Under the pieces are notes generated by a model that was given only the letters and a program-made list of their open reading frames with translations, did no database searches and had not been told where the DNA came from. A program made the position numbers and the translations under genes. Source: an uncultured Deferribacteraceae bacterium (GTDB lineage: Bacteria > Chrysiogenota > Deferribacteres > CAMZNJ01). From it: DNA of 64,000 bases. Position 1 is the stretch's first letter, and each line of letters begins with the position of its first letter. Positions 53,625 through 62,737 of the stretch are shown in pieces. The stretch is taken from positions 16,809-80,808 of the forward strand of contig CAMZNS010000017.1 of the NCBI GenBank assembly GCA_947313855.1, given 5' to 3'.

Positions 53625-54713
53625 ACGCAATCGTCGTACCAAGTTCACACCACCACCAATGGCAAAAATAATGTGGGGCAGAATCAGTCCGGTAAACGGC
53701 GTTATCAGCTCTGTTTTCGTAATCACCATCAGGTTGTTCACAACAAGAAGGTACAGCATGCCGATAACAATCCCCTTGGCACCGCTAGACAGGATCGAAT
53801 GACCACGAGGGTTGCCGATTATCATGGGGGACAGCAGGATTATTATCCCCAAAATGCTAATGGCATAGCTTAGGTTGCGATAAAGGTAGTACTCCTTTTG
53901 TGTGTAGTCGATACCATTGAGCTTGTCGTAGCGGATACTGGCAAACAGTTGCGACATGCTCATGGTGGGAATATCCACAATGGTGGACTCGATGAAGGCT
54001 ACAGGAATAATATCGGTAGGGATACTCGAGCTCGCCGTGGCACTAATATTTGGCGACTCAGTGCTACCACTGCTGTACAAGTTGTACTCAAACCCTGAAA
54101 TCCCCTCCCCAACCTTAATATTGTCCACATGGTCGATTCGCACTACCCGATCCATTCGCCCCGTGCTCTGATTGAATCCAACGAAGACGAAGTCTTCCAC
54201 ACTATGACCATCGCTACGCCCAACAATGGCAATACCCCCCGAATCGGTAACAATGAATAGGTTTGATGCCTCGTTACCCGTGAGCTCCCTGCCGTCGAAA
54301 ACTGATGCGTAATAACTCTCCGCCCAGTGTCTGGATGCTGGCGACAGGAATTCCCCCATGGCGATGGTGAGCATGGATACCACAACGGCAAATATTGCTA
54401 TGGGCAACAACAGGGAGCCCATGGAACCACCAACGGTGAGGTACGCTGTTATTTCCGAGTATTTCTGAAAGATAATCACAACAACGACGAAAACAACTAA
54501 AACAATTACAGGGATGAGGGATGCAACAGCAACGGGCATACGTATCAAGCGATACTGCATAACATTCAACACACTAGCACCACTGCCAGCCATGTCGATA
54601 TGATTGATTACGTCCACCATGTAGGCGATGCCCAGAACCATAATCGTAACGTAAAGAAGGTACTTGAGGAACGACTTCAAAAAATATACCTGAAATTTAT
54701 CCAGAACTCTCAT
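53616..54713 (-). CDS. lptG: LPS export permease LptG-like (YjgP/YjgQ)
   Basis: 365 residues. ATG 54713 has GGAG 9 nt upstream. Two helices near the N-terminus (MVLGIAYMVDVINHIDMAG, in part), a periplasmic beta-jellyroll region, and C-terminal helices (SYAISILGIIILLSPMIIG). With LptF and an LptB ATPase it lifts LPS or a similar lipid out of the inner membrane. The stop TGA is the first triplet of the tandem array. F/G assignment is by order only. Confidence 0.82.
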   Translation of the reverse strand: MRVLDKFQVYFLKSFLKYLLYVTIMVLGIAYMVDVINHIDMAGSGASVLNVMQYRLIRMPVAVASLIPVIVLVVFVVVVIIFQKYSEITAYLTVGGSMGSLLLPIAIFAVVVSMLTIAMGEFLSPASRHWAESYYASVFDGRELTGNEASNLFIVTDSGGIAIVGRSDGHSVEDFVFVGFNQSTGRMDRVVRIDHVDNIKVGEGISGFEYNLYSSGSTESPNISATASSSIPTDIIPVAFIESTIVDIPTMSMSQLFASIRYDKLNGIDYTQKEYYLYRNLSYAISILGIIILLSPMIIGNPRGHSILSSGAKGIVIGMLYLLVVNNLMVITKTELITPFTGLILPHIIFAIGGGVNLVRRLRLG

Positions 54714-54755
54714 CAAAAACTACTCCGAACAAAATTTGAACACAACTTGAGCACA

Positions 54756-55928
54756 CTAACTCAGCATACCACGAACCTTCACAACTGAAAAAATACCTAA
54801 CGTTATGTTTGCCAACCAAGGCAACACAAGGGGTGTAGCATACAGAATCGCCCTACTTGCAATACCACTGTCCACATCCCCACTAGGGGCAAACAGGGGC
54901 AGGGTTTGAACCCACAAAGCAATCCCTGTGCCAACGGTTTGCAATCCGTAGTAAGCGAGTATCACCCCAGCAGCGTAAAGCATCAGACGCATCTTGCTGT
55001 TGCGAGAGTGGAACACGCCGTACACCACCCCCAAAATGGACATTATCAGTACGGCGAAAATCGAGGCTGTTCTCTTGCTCAGCTCCAACTTCGCCTCAGC
55101 GGTATCACCTGTGTGCCATTGACGGATTAGATCCCTAGTGGAGCGATACCCAACGGATTCGCCACCCAAAACTGTGTCGGGCTGAATAACTCTCTGCGTG
55201 TACACCATTTTGTCGAAGGAGACGTAAGACAAGGCGGGGGAGGAGTTAACACTACGCGACGACGTATCGCCAATATCATCGTACCACACGAGACCCCCCT
55301 CATCTAACATGAATACCAGAAGACCGCGGTCAAACTCGAAATCAGCCCGCTTGCTACTAATCACAAGGGGTTGCTGCTTCACACCGATGCGAACATTTTT
55401 GAAGGTGTTACCCTCATCAACTTCGTCAACGTAAAATTGGAGGCTAGGCAGGTGGTTGTAGGTTACTTTCGGTTGCACATCGCTGAATACATTGTTGTTG
55501 ATGGAGTACTGTGCTACGGCAAAAATATCTTTACCTCCCAAGGGTGCCAAATAGAATGTTGAAAACGCCGTAATGGACATCATCGCACCGGTCAAGAATA
55601 GCACAGGACGAAATAGATCCCACCGACCCATGCCAAGGGACAGCATGGACACAGTTTCGTTGTCGGCACTCATACGGCTGTACACAACAAGGGTGGCAAT
55701 AAGACCGGATAACGGCAGGCTCAGACCGAGTATGGGGGGGATGGTATCGAGTATGATGCGTATGGATAGCAGGGGGGGAACGTTGTACAAAAGCAACGTG
55801 GGGGCAACCTCAACAATGGTGGACGACTGAAGTATTACTACGATGAAGATATTCGCAACTATCACAACAGGGATGAGGTCTTTGAGAATATACGCATCAG
55901 TTTTAGTTATTTTTAGTCCCATAGTCAT
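54756..55928 (-). CDS. lptF: LPS export permease LptF-like (YjgP/YjgQ)
   Basis: 390 residues; start ATG 55928 or 55922 (a TTG frame extends to 55937). The N-terminus KTDAYILKDLIPVVIVANIF, SGLIATLVVYSRMSADNE with the family's SADNE motif, and SILGVVYGVFHSRNSKM are typical. Located 42 nt before lptG on the same strand. Its presence implies a complex outer-leaflet lipid. Confidence 0.85.
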   Translation of the reverse strand: MTMGLKITKTDAYILKDLIPVVIVANIFIVVILQSSTIVEVAPTLLLYNVPPLLSIRIILDTIPPILGLSLPLSGLIATLVVYSRMSADNETVSMLSLGMGRWDLFRPVLFLTGAMMSITAFSTFYLAPLGGKDIFAVAQYSINNNVFSDVQPKVTYNHLPSLQFYVDEVDEGNTFKNVRIGVKQQPLVISSKRADFEFDRGLLVFMLDEGGLVWYDDIGDTSSRSVNSSPALSYVSFDKMVYTQRVIQPDTVLGGESVGYRSTRDLIRQWHTGDTAEAKLELSKRTASIFAVLIMSILGVVYGVFHSRNSKMRLMLYAAGVILAYYGLQTVGTGIALWVQTLPLFAPSGDVDSGIASRAILYATPLVLPWLANITLGIFSVVKVRGMLS

Positions 55929-55981
55929 AGTAAACAACCGCCGATTAATCCTATCGTATTATTTGTCAGTGATGACGGGGC

Positions 55982-57574
55982 TCAGTCCCCTTCCATGAAA
56001 CTGCCCAATGCTAGGTACTGGTAGGTTGCGTACAGCAATAAGCTACTATCAGACATGGTCAGAATATCACCTGTTGAGACCCTTGCAAGGGGGGGGGTAT
56101 GCTGTGCATTCATTGTACCCCATATCGGTGTAGATTGGTAGTGGTTAAATACCTGCGGGGCAGACTCGGTAAGCAGTGAGGCAGCTTCGTCTGTTACCGC
56201 TAGCTTCAACTTTGTTCGCAAACATGGTGCAAAACCTTGCGTAGCCAACTTGCATGAGTACTGGTAAGGTCGGTTCGTGTTTACGATGAGAACCGACGCC
56301 TCCACACTTTCTGAGACTGTTGCTGTTGGTAGACAGATTATGCTCCCCACGTTGCTTTGGGCGGGAGCATCACCTGTGCCGTACTGTGGTGCAAGAAGCC
56401 ATATGTTCTGGAGGAACGCCCCCTCGCCATCTTCAGGGGATCCCAAACCATCCCAACAGGCACCACCAAGGGAAACAAGAGGGGCTTGGTGGAGCCCCAT
56501 GATATGGTAGCTCTCCTTGGCATAGGTGGCTGCAACACCTTGCCAATACGAATTAGCATTAACACCAGCATCAGCACCCACAACACCATAGGTGTACGCA
56601 CCGTACATGGCGTCCAAACGTTGCAACACCAACGCCTTCAAATACGCATCCGAACCCGAACCACTACTGTAATCCTTTAGCATCTCACCGTAAAGGGACT
56701 CCTTCAAAGACTCCATACCACGCAAACCCCTAGTAGACAACGGCAAAATATCAACCGTACTCCCATCCACACCACCAATCAACTCGGAAGTCTCCACCAG
56801 CAACACAGCAATATCCATTGCCGAATACGTAATCAACAACGTGGGCACACCCTCAATAATGTAACGCAACTGAACCCACTTAACATAATCACAGTAGGCA
56901 CCAGCACTCGAAACACTAATACCATCGTAAGGGTAGCCGCTCGAACCGTACCTGCACAAACCACTCAACTGACGAAAAACAACTTGCACATTACTGCGAA
57001 TACTGTCCAAGCTTGTGATGGGGTATGTTGGTGTTCCCGTAAGGCTACTGTTGTACAGGGCATAACTACTGCGTATGGTGGCAATGTCGAGACGGCGAAC
57101 AACACTCTGCAACAGTGAAACATCGATACCGCTAGCATACGAATTGCGAAGTAGGTGTGTGTAATTGTACGGCAACATATTCGCCGAAGGGGTACGCAAC
57201 TCATGCAAAGGGATGGGAAGACGCTCCAACGCCTCCACGTAGATAACCTGCTCACACTGCCAACAGTAGGTGCGACCACTCCTCGCAAAGGTGCGATTCA
57301 GGGCTTTCGCCGACGCAAGGGCATTGCGAAGAATACTATTGTACTCTGCAGATATGGACGCCAATCCTTGAGAACCAAGAGCCGAAGCGGGGATAGTAAC
57401 GGAGGCGTTGTACATGAGTTCCGCCGTTTCTTCATCAACAAAAACAGGGGTAGTGGTGGCGGTGACGGTAGTGTTGGCAAGCACCACCCCTGTTGCCACG
57501 ACCATGCACACAGTACCAAGAAACACTCCACGAAACACACCACGAAACACACCACGAACTGCATCTAACATCAT
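55982..57574 (-). CDS. secreted protein of unknown function
   Basis: 530 residues. ATG 57574 has GAGG about 8 nt upstream; a GTG frame reaches 57598. The signal segment has a duplicated GVFRGVFRGVF followed by VVATGVVLA. The mature part is Ser/Tyr-rich with many short repeats of hydrophobic strands and several Cys pairs (YCWQCEQ, GLCRY, GACWDG, CLRT). No family recognised. It lies between mnmA and lptF in one orientation, so it could be an envelope protein co-expressed with lptFG. Confidence 0.65.
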   Translation of the reverse strand: MMLDAVRGVFRGVFRGVFLGTVCMVVATGVVLANTTVTATTTPVFVDEETAELMYNASVTIPASALGSQGLASISAEYNSILRNALASAKALNRTFARSGRTYCWQCEQVIYVEALERLPIPLHELRTPSANMLPYNYTHLLRNSYASGIDVSLLQSVVRRLDIATIRSSYALYNSSLTGTPTYPITSLDSIRSNVQVVFRQLSGLCRYGSSGYPYDGISVSSAGAYCDYVKWVQLRYIIEGVPTLLITYSAMDIAVLLVETSELIGGVDGSTVDILPLSTRGLRGMESLKESLYGEMLKDYSSGSGSDAYLKALVLQRLDAMYGAYTYGVVGADAGVNANSYWQGVAATYAKESYHIMGLHQAPLVSLGGACWDGLGSPEDGEGAFLQNIWLLAPQYGTGDAPAQSNVGSIICLPTATVSESVEASVLIVNTNRPYQYSCKLATQGFAPCLRTKLKLAVTDEAASLLTESAPQVFNHYQSTPIWGTMNAQHTPPLARVSTGDILTMSDSSLLLYATYQYLALGSFMEGD

Positions 57575-57604
57575 AACAATTAACCTCAGAACTGCCACAC
57601 CACC

Positions 57605-58663
57605 CTACAAAGCAGAGGAGATAAAACCACCACCCATAAGTCTGTTGTCTTTATAAATCGCAGCCACCTGACCCGGTGCTGGTGCAAACTGATGCTTCTC
57701 AAAAAGGATTGCCGCCCTGTTGTCTGGCAAAATCTCGATTTTGGCACGCTGGAGCGTCATCTTATAACGCAACTTCACATCAACTTGACTATAATTCTCA
57801 ATATTGCCAATAATGTTCATCTTTTCAAGCATCACACCCCAACGACCCGTACGATATTTCTCGTCAAGGATGATATCACCCGACGGCAGAATATCAACCA
57901 CAAACAACGGCTCAGCCAACCCACCAATATCCAATCCCTTACGCTGTCCGATGGTGTAGTACGCAACACCATCATGCTCCTTCAACCGCTCACCCTTGTA
58001 GATAAACCAACCTTTTTTGTCGCGAATACGCCCCTTCAGATAATCACGATAATCACCACCCTCAAGGAAACAAGCATCTTGGCTTTCAGCCTTCTGAGCA
58101 ACATGCAAACCAGCATCAACAGCAATCTGACGCACATCCTCCTTCTCACGACCAGACAAAGGGAACACAAGTAGCTGTACAAAAAGACTATTCACCAACG
58201 CCAAATAGTAACTCTGATCCTTAGGATTCAAAGGGTTACCCAAAATATGATCAACACCTTCAAACTCCACCTTGCCCGCATAATGACCCGTTGCCATACG
58301 AACACAACGGTGCTTCTTCATCTCAGAAAACAGGTAGTACGTTTTAGCATCATTGTTACACTTAGCACAAGGATTCGGCGTTTCACCCCGCTCATACGTC
58401 GCAACGTAGTAATCAATAATGCTCGCCTTAAAAAGCTCTGTGTAATCAGCCAAATGCCACTCGATACCAAGCTTGGAAGCAACAGCTTTCGCATCGTCAA
58501 AACGTGAATCGGGCATGTCGTACAGCTTGAGCGACACTCCGATAACCTCGTAACCCTGCTTCTGAAGCAGATACGCCGTTACTGACGAATCAACACCACC
58601 ACTCATTCCCAAAAGAACCCTACTACCTGCAGGAAAATCCTGCACAATGTACTCCTGTGCCAT
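57605..58663 (-). CDS. mnmA: tRNA 2-thiouridylase MnmA
   Basis: 352 residues. Adds sulfur to U34 of tRNA-Lys, -Glu and -Gln. PP-loop GMSGGVDSSVTAYLL, catalytic Cys in NPCAKCN (about residue 98) and DACFLEGGDYRDYL (about residue 197), with a C-terminal AAIYKDNRLMGGGFI. ATG 58663 matches the family start; the frame open to 58696 is leader. Confidence 0.95.
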   Translation of the reverse strand: MAQEYIVQDFPAGSRVLLGMSGGVDSSVTAYLLQKQGYEVIGVSLKLYDMPDSRFDDAKAVASKLGIEWHLADYTELFKASIIDYYVATYERGETPNPCAKCNNDAKTYYLFSEMKKHRCVRMATGHYAGKVEFEGVDHILGNPLNPKDQSYYLALVNSLFVQLLVFPLSGREKEDVRQIAVDAGLHVAQKAESQDACFLEGGDYRDYLKGRIRDKKGWFIYKGERLKEHDGVAYYTIGQRKGLDIGGLAEPLFVVDILPSGDIILDEKYRTGRWGVMLEKMNIIGNIENYSQVDVKLRYKMTLQRAKIEILPDNRAAILFEKHQFAPAPGQVAAIYKDNRLMGGGFISSAL

Positions 58664-58830
58664 ACTACCGCTCCCCAAAATACCACAAAAATACAAAATG
58701 AAAACGTGGCAAACAATAACAAAGACTACAACAGCACTGTGGAAAAAACAACACCAAATACAACAAAACTGCTACCAAGCAACGAACACAATAGTGTACA
58801 ATACATACAAAATAACAGGAGAAAAACAAA

Positions 58831-59469
58831 ATGCTACTAGGGATAGACGAAGTCGGAAGAGGTGCTCTAGCTGGACCCGTCGCTGTATGCTGTATCGCTA
58901 TACCAGCAAAACTAATACACGAACTAGAACCAAATATCACAACAAATAAACAAACAAATAACAAATTCAAAGATAGCAAAATACTCTCTCACAAACAACG
59001 AACAGAACTACACAAATACCTAACCAACAACCCAAACATAATCTACCACGTCGCCTACTACAACAACAAACAGATCGACAAACTCGGAATACAACAATCC
59101 ATACACAATGCCGCTCAACAAGCTCTAATCAAAATACTCTCACAAATTAACACCAATCAACCAAAAAATATCGCCGTAGACTACATCGCCAACATCGAAA
59201 ACTCACTAAAACCACACACACACCCAAAAACAACCATCACTGTTACCAAAAAAGGGGATACAAAATTCCTCGAAATTGCCGCAGCATCAATAATCGCAAA
59301 AGTCGAAAGAGACAACCTAATGACACAACTACACCAAAAATACCCACAATACAAACTCAACAACAACAAAGGATACGGTACGCAAAAACATATCCAAGCA
59401 GTTCAACAACACGGACGCTCAAACATACACCGTAAATCATTCCACATCAAAAATATGGCGGATAACTAA
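58831..59469 (+). CDS. rnhB: ribonuclease HII
   Basis: 212 residues. Removes ribonucleotides from DNA, cytosolic. MLLGIDEVGRGALAGPVAV holds the first catalytic Asp and Glu. KFKDSKILSHKQR, VDYIAN and EIAAASIIAKVERD follow in family order. AGGAG precedes the ATG. Sense strand very A/C-rich. First of rnhB-yraN-gmhA. Confidence 0.94.
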   Translation: MLLGIDEVGRGALAGPVAVCCIAIPAKLIHELEPNITTNKQTNNKFKDSKILSHKQRTELHKYLTNNPNIIYHVAYYNNKQIDKLGIQQSIHNAAQQALIKILSQINTNQPKNIAVDYIANIENSLKPHTHPKTTITVTKKGDTKFLEIAAASIIAKVERDNLMTQLHQKYPQYKLNNNKGYGTQKHIQAVQQHGRSNIHRKSFHIKNMADN

Positions 59470-59472
59470 TAA

Positions 59473-59859
59473 ATGAAAATCAACAAAAACAACAAAGGCG
59501 TAATCTTCGAAAAACAAGCCGCCAAATACCTGAAAAAACAAGGATACAAAATTATCAACACAAACTACCACTCAAAATTCGGCGAAGTGGATATCATCGC
59601 CCAAAAAGACGACTGCATCGTTTTCATCGAAGTCAAAGGACGAACAACAAATAACAAAAACAACGTAAACTCAAACATGAAAACACAAATGGCAAACGTC
59701 AAAGGATACCAATTCGTTAACCAAAATAAAATTAATAAGTTGATAAAAACATCACAAATATATATGATAGAACACAACTACAACGGACTCGCACGATTCG
59801 ACGTCGTGTCCATCGACAACGGACACATCACACACATAATCAATGCTTTTGGACTATAA
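59473..59859 (+). CDS. yraN: YraN-family (UPF0102) nuclease-fold protein
   Basis: 128 residues. KYLKKQGYKIINTNYHSKFG and EVDIIAQKDDCIVFIEVKGR give the conserved GEVD..EVK restriction-endonuclease-like core. Often adjacent to rnhB. Function not established. Starts 3 nt after rnhB. Confidence 0.9.
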   Translation: MKINKNNKGVIFEKQAAKYLKKQGYKIINTNYHSKFGEVDIIAQKDDCIVFIEVKGRTTNNKNNVNSNMKTQMANVKGYQFVNQNKINKLIKTSQIYMIEHNYNGLARFDVVSIDNGHITHIINAFGL

Positions 59860-59906
59860 AAAACAACTACAAAAACAACAGAAACTACTGGCAGAGAGGA
59901 CAACGC

Positions 59907-60488
59907 ATGAACGAACTCATGGATCACATAATCGAAGAACACAAACAAGTCGTAAACAAATTCCTGTCACAAGACAACAGAACAGTCATCGAACGCATGG
60001 TCAACGGTATCGTACAATCATTCGAAAATGGCGGCAAACTACTAATCTTCGGCAACGGCGGATCAGCTGCAGACGCACAACACATCTCCGCCGAATTCCT
60101 CAACCGATTCAAAATGGAACGACCACCACTACCCGCAATCGCACTAACAACCGACTCATCAACAATCACAGCAATCGGAAACGACTACTCCTACGACGAC
60201 TCCTTCCTAAAACAAGTACAAGCACTCGCAAACAAAAATGACGTCGTTCTCGGTATCTCAACTAGTGGCAACTCCGAAAATGTTATTCGTGCACTGCGAT
60301 ACTCGTTCAAAAAAGGTGTCAAAACATACGGGTTCGGTGGCAACACTGGCGGGAAAATGCCCGGACTCTGCGACGAACTCCTAACCGTACCAACAACCAC
60401 TACCGCACGCGTACAAGAGTGCCACATTATCGCTGCCCACCTACTCTGCGAGCTTGTTGACGAACGCATGTTCGGCTCACTCAGGTAG
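59907..60488 (+). CDS. gmhA: sedoheptulose-7-phosphate isomerase GmhA
   Basis: 193 residues, SIS domain. Makes D-glycero-D-manno-heptose-7-phosphate for LPS inner core or S-layer glycans. LIFGNGGSAADAQHISAEFL, TTDSSTITAIGNDYSYD, GISTSGNSENVIRAL, and ARVQECHIIAAHLLCELVD contain the active-site residues. GAGAGGA precedes the ATG. Confidence 0.94.
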   Translation: MNELMDHIIEEHKQVVNKFLSQDNRTVIERMVNGIVQSFENGGKLLIFGNGGSAADAQHISAEFLNRFKMERPPLPAIALTTDSSTITAIGNDYSYDDSFLKQVQALANKNDVVLGISTSGNSENVIRALRYSFKKGVKTYGFGGNTGGKMPGLCDELLTVPTTTTARVQECHIIAAHLLCELVDERMFGSLR

Positions 60489-60735
60489 TCGGACGCAAAC
60501 GGCGAACGCGGGGCACAGGCACTAACGTGGACGCGGGGCACAGGCACTAACGTGGACACTAACGGCGAACGCAAGCGTGGACGCGGGGCACAGGCACTAA
60601 CGTGGACGCAGGGCACAGGCACTAACGTGGACGCGGGGCACAGGCACTAACGTGGACGCGGGGCACAGGCACTAACGTGGACACTAACGGCGAACGCAAG
60701 CGTGGACGCAAACCCGTGTTCGGTAATATTTGGTA
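60489..60735. repeat. 25-bp composite tandem array after gmhA
   Basis: About six copies of GGGCACAGGCACTAACGTGG-AC (within a 25-bp unit) alternate with at least two copies of a second 25-bp unit beginning ACTAACGGCGAACGCAAGC. The order AA-BA-AAA-B suggests a higher-order repeat. Begins directly after the gmhA stop. Confidence 0.9.
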
Positions 60736-60764
60736 TTGACATACGAATAAAGTTTCTATATAGT
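60736..60764 (+). promoter_or_regulatory. strong promoter for tRNA-Cys
   Basis: TTGACA (60736-60741), 17-bp spacer, TATAGT (60759-60764). Transcript would run about 140 nt through GATTGTTGATTGTTG-type repeats to the tRNA. Confidence 0.6.
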
Positions 60765-60907
60765 CAGCATGGTAACGGTTATTGTGTCGCCAAGTTATGG
60801 CTGCCCAACAATCTGCGATTGATGATTTACGATTGCTAATTTACACTTTACGATTAATTGTTGATTGTTGATTGTTGTGACTGATTACTATGAAACAAGT
60901 CTCTTAT

Positions 60908-60978
60908 GGCGACGTGGCCGAGTGGTTAGGCAGAGGACTGCAAATCCTTGCACCCCGGTTCAAGTCCGGGCGTCGCCT
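60908..60978 (+). tRNA. tRNA-Cys (anticodon GCA)
   Basis: Acceptor GGCGACG / CGTCGCC, D-loop GAGTGGTTAGGC, anticodon arm with GCA in CTGCAAA, T-loop TTCAAGT. Discriminator T, typical of tRNA-Cys. No CCA encoded. Confidence 0.95.
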
Positions 60979-60980
60979 TC

Positions 60981-61247
60981 CGCATCACCGTCACGCACCA
61001 CCGTCACGCAACCGCAACACCGTCACGCAACCGCATCACCGTCACGCAACCGCATCACCGTCACGCAACCGCAACACCGTCACGCAACACGCAACCGCAC
61101 CACCGTCACGCAACCGCAACACCGTCACGCAACCGCAACACCGTCACGCACACCAACACCGTCACGCAACCGCAACACCGTCACGCATCACCGCAACCGC
61201 ATCACCATCACACGCAACACATCACCTTCACGCACACCAACACGCAA
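60981..61247. repeat. CACCGTCACGCAACCGCAA tandem array after tRNA-Cys
   Basis: About a dozen copies of an approx. 18-19-bp unit built from CACCGTCACGCAACCGCAA. Begins right after the tRNA and ends at the stop codon of the convergent chemoreceptor gene. Confidence 0.92.
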
Positions 61248-61248
61248 C

Positions 61249-62400
61249 CTAAATCTTAAACTGAGCTAGGCTGTGCTCCATGGCGTCAATATGCTTATGG
61301 CTCGCCTTCAACGCCTCGTCGATACTCTCCATCACCTGATAAACCTTGGCGTGAGACTTGTTGTATGCCGATATATTTTTGCTCATGGGGGCACTTAGGC
61401 TACCCAAGGCAACAACACTGGATTCGATGGTTCCTATCCGCTCCGAAATATCATCATACGAGCTTACAAGCCCTTCAGTGGAGAACATCAGGGAGCTCAA
61501 AACACTTTTACCGTCGTTCATCAACTCCTCCATGCTCTGCACAGACCTGCTAATACTATCCACTGACGAACTTACTTCATTAGCAATACTCGATATTTGC
61601 TCCATCGGCTTGAAGCTGCGACTTGCGAGACGTCGAACTTCGTTGGCAACAACAGCAAAACCTTTGCCAAACTCACCAGCTACTTCGGCTTCGATGGAGG
61701 CATTGAGTGCTAGTAGATTGGTTTGATCAGAGATGTCGCTGAGCATGTTCATGATACTAATAATCTCCTCAACACGACCCTCCAACGACTCAACTCGTTG
61801 ATTAATCTGAACGATACTGTTGGTTATACCACTGAATATTTCCGAAGACTGATTGAGTAACGAACGAACCTCCGAAGTTTTCTCGTGGTAGCTAGAAGCA
61901 TCATAATGCATGCTACTAATGGACGACTGAATGGGATCGATGGCATGTGTTGTTTGACGAAACATGGAGCTCATCATATCAAATAAGTCGCCCTGCTCTA
62001 CTGAAGCTCGCATCACTTTGGCGTAACCACCGGAAACACTGGTATGTGACACGGAAAGTGAATCGACGCAATCATGAAGAATAACGGATAGATCGTAAAG
62101 ACGATTGGTACGCTCAGTGAGAGCAGCAACCATCGCCTGAGAATCACCACGACCATTCGGTATTGGACGCTTAACAATAACACCTGCATCGAAATTGATT
62201 AGTGCCTTGGTAACTATTTTTGACTCTTTGTACGACCCAACAATGGCAAGAATACCCCAAAGGGATACGCCAATAATCGCACTCACTAAAAATACTTCAC
62301 TATTGCTGTAGTGAACCAGAACCAAAAGGAGAGCAACTACACCCAAATGAAAAAATATCCAGTATTCACGAGACATTATGCGAAAAATCGATAGTAACAT
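61249..62400 (-). CDS. methyl-accepting chemotaxis protein without sensor domain
   Basis: 383 residues. ATG 62400 follows AGGG. Two closely spaced N-terminal helices ([34 protein letters not shown]) leave no room for a periplasmic ligand domain. The signalling hairpin tip [20 protein letters not shown] and [18 protein letters not shown] bind CheA/CheW. The tip differs slightly from the usual EAARAGE (EAEVAGE). May sense internal or membrane cues, or partner another receptor. Confidence 0.9.
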   Translation of the reverse strand: MLLSIFRIMSREYWIFFHLGVVALLLVLVHYSNSEVFLVSAIIGVSLWGILAIVGSYKESKIVTKALINFDAGVIVKRPIPNGRGDSQAMVAALTERTNRLYDLSVILHDCVDSLSVSHTSVSGGYAKVMRASVEQGDLFDMMSSMFRQTTHAIDPIQSSISSMHYDASSYHEKTSEVRSLLNQSSEIFSGITNSIVQINQRVESLEGRVEEIISIMNMLSDISDQTNLLALNASIEAEVAGEFGKGFAVVANEVRRLASRSFKPMEQISSIANEVSSSVDSISRSVQSMEELMNDGKSVLSSLMFSTEGLVSSYDDISERIGTIESSVVALGSLSAPMSKNISAYNKSHAKVYQVMESIDEALKASHKHIDAMEHSLAQFKI

Positions 62401-62737
62401 AAGCAAACCCTAAAAATGTGAGACCACAGCGAGACTCAACATCATAACCATTTTGAAAGGTGCACACAGCATCGCTGTAACAGCATCGCTTTACTAGGAA
62501 CAAACTGCACAAAGCTACACGCAAGCACACCTACTTCTAACTATAACACGCATAACCACAACAAACAAGACCACTAGCAAATAATTATTATGTGTATTTG
62601 AGCGAAATTAAGAGTATAATCGGGGCACAAACATAATCAACATCGACAGCAACGCACACCACTCGCAAACACGCACACCACTCGCAAACACACACACCAC
62701 TCGCAAACACGCACACCACTCGCAAACAAGGACAACC
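62401..62737. other. divergent intergenic region with 20-bp array
   Basis: CGCACACCACTCGCAAACAC repeats about four times at 62648-62728, ending at the flippase ribosome site (AAGGA). TATAAT at 62615-62620 is a probable -10; its -35 is weak. A repeat with AGCATCGCT at 62470-62490 lies on the chemoreceptor side. Confidence 0.65.

Noticed and set aside
53325-53873. 182-codon plus-strand open frame after tRNA-Arg
   Set aside because: Low-complexity reading of the array that then runs antisense to lptG.
60489-60735. CRISPR-like regular repeats
   Set aside because: 25-bp units are directly adjacent without unique spacers, and no cas genes are near.
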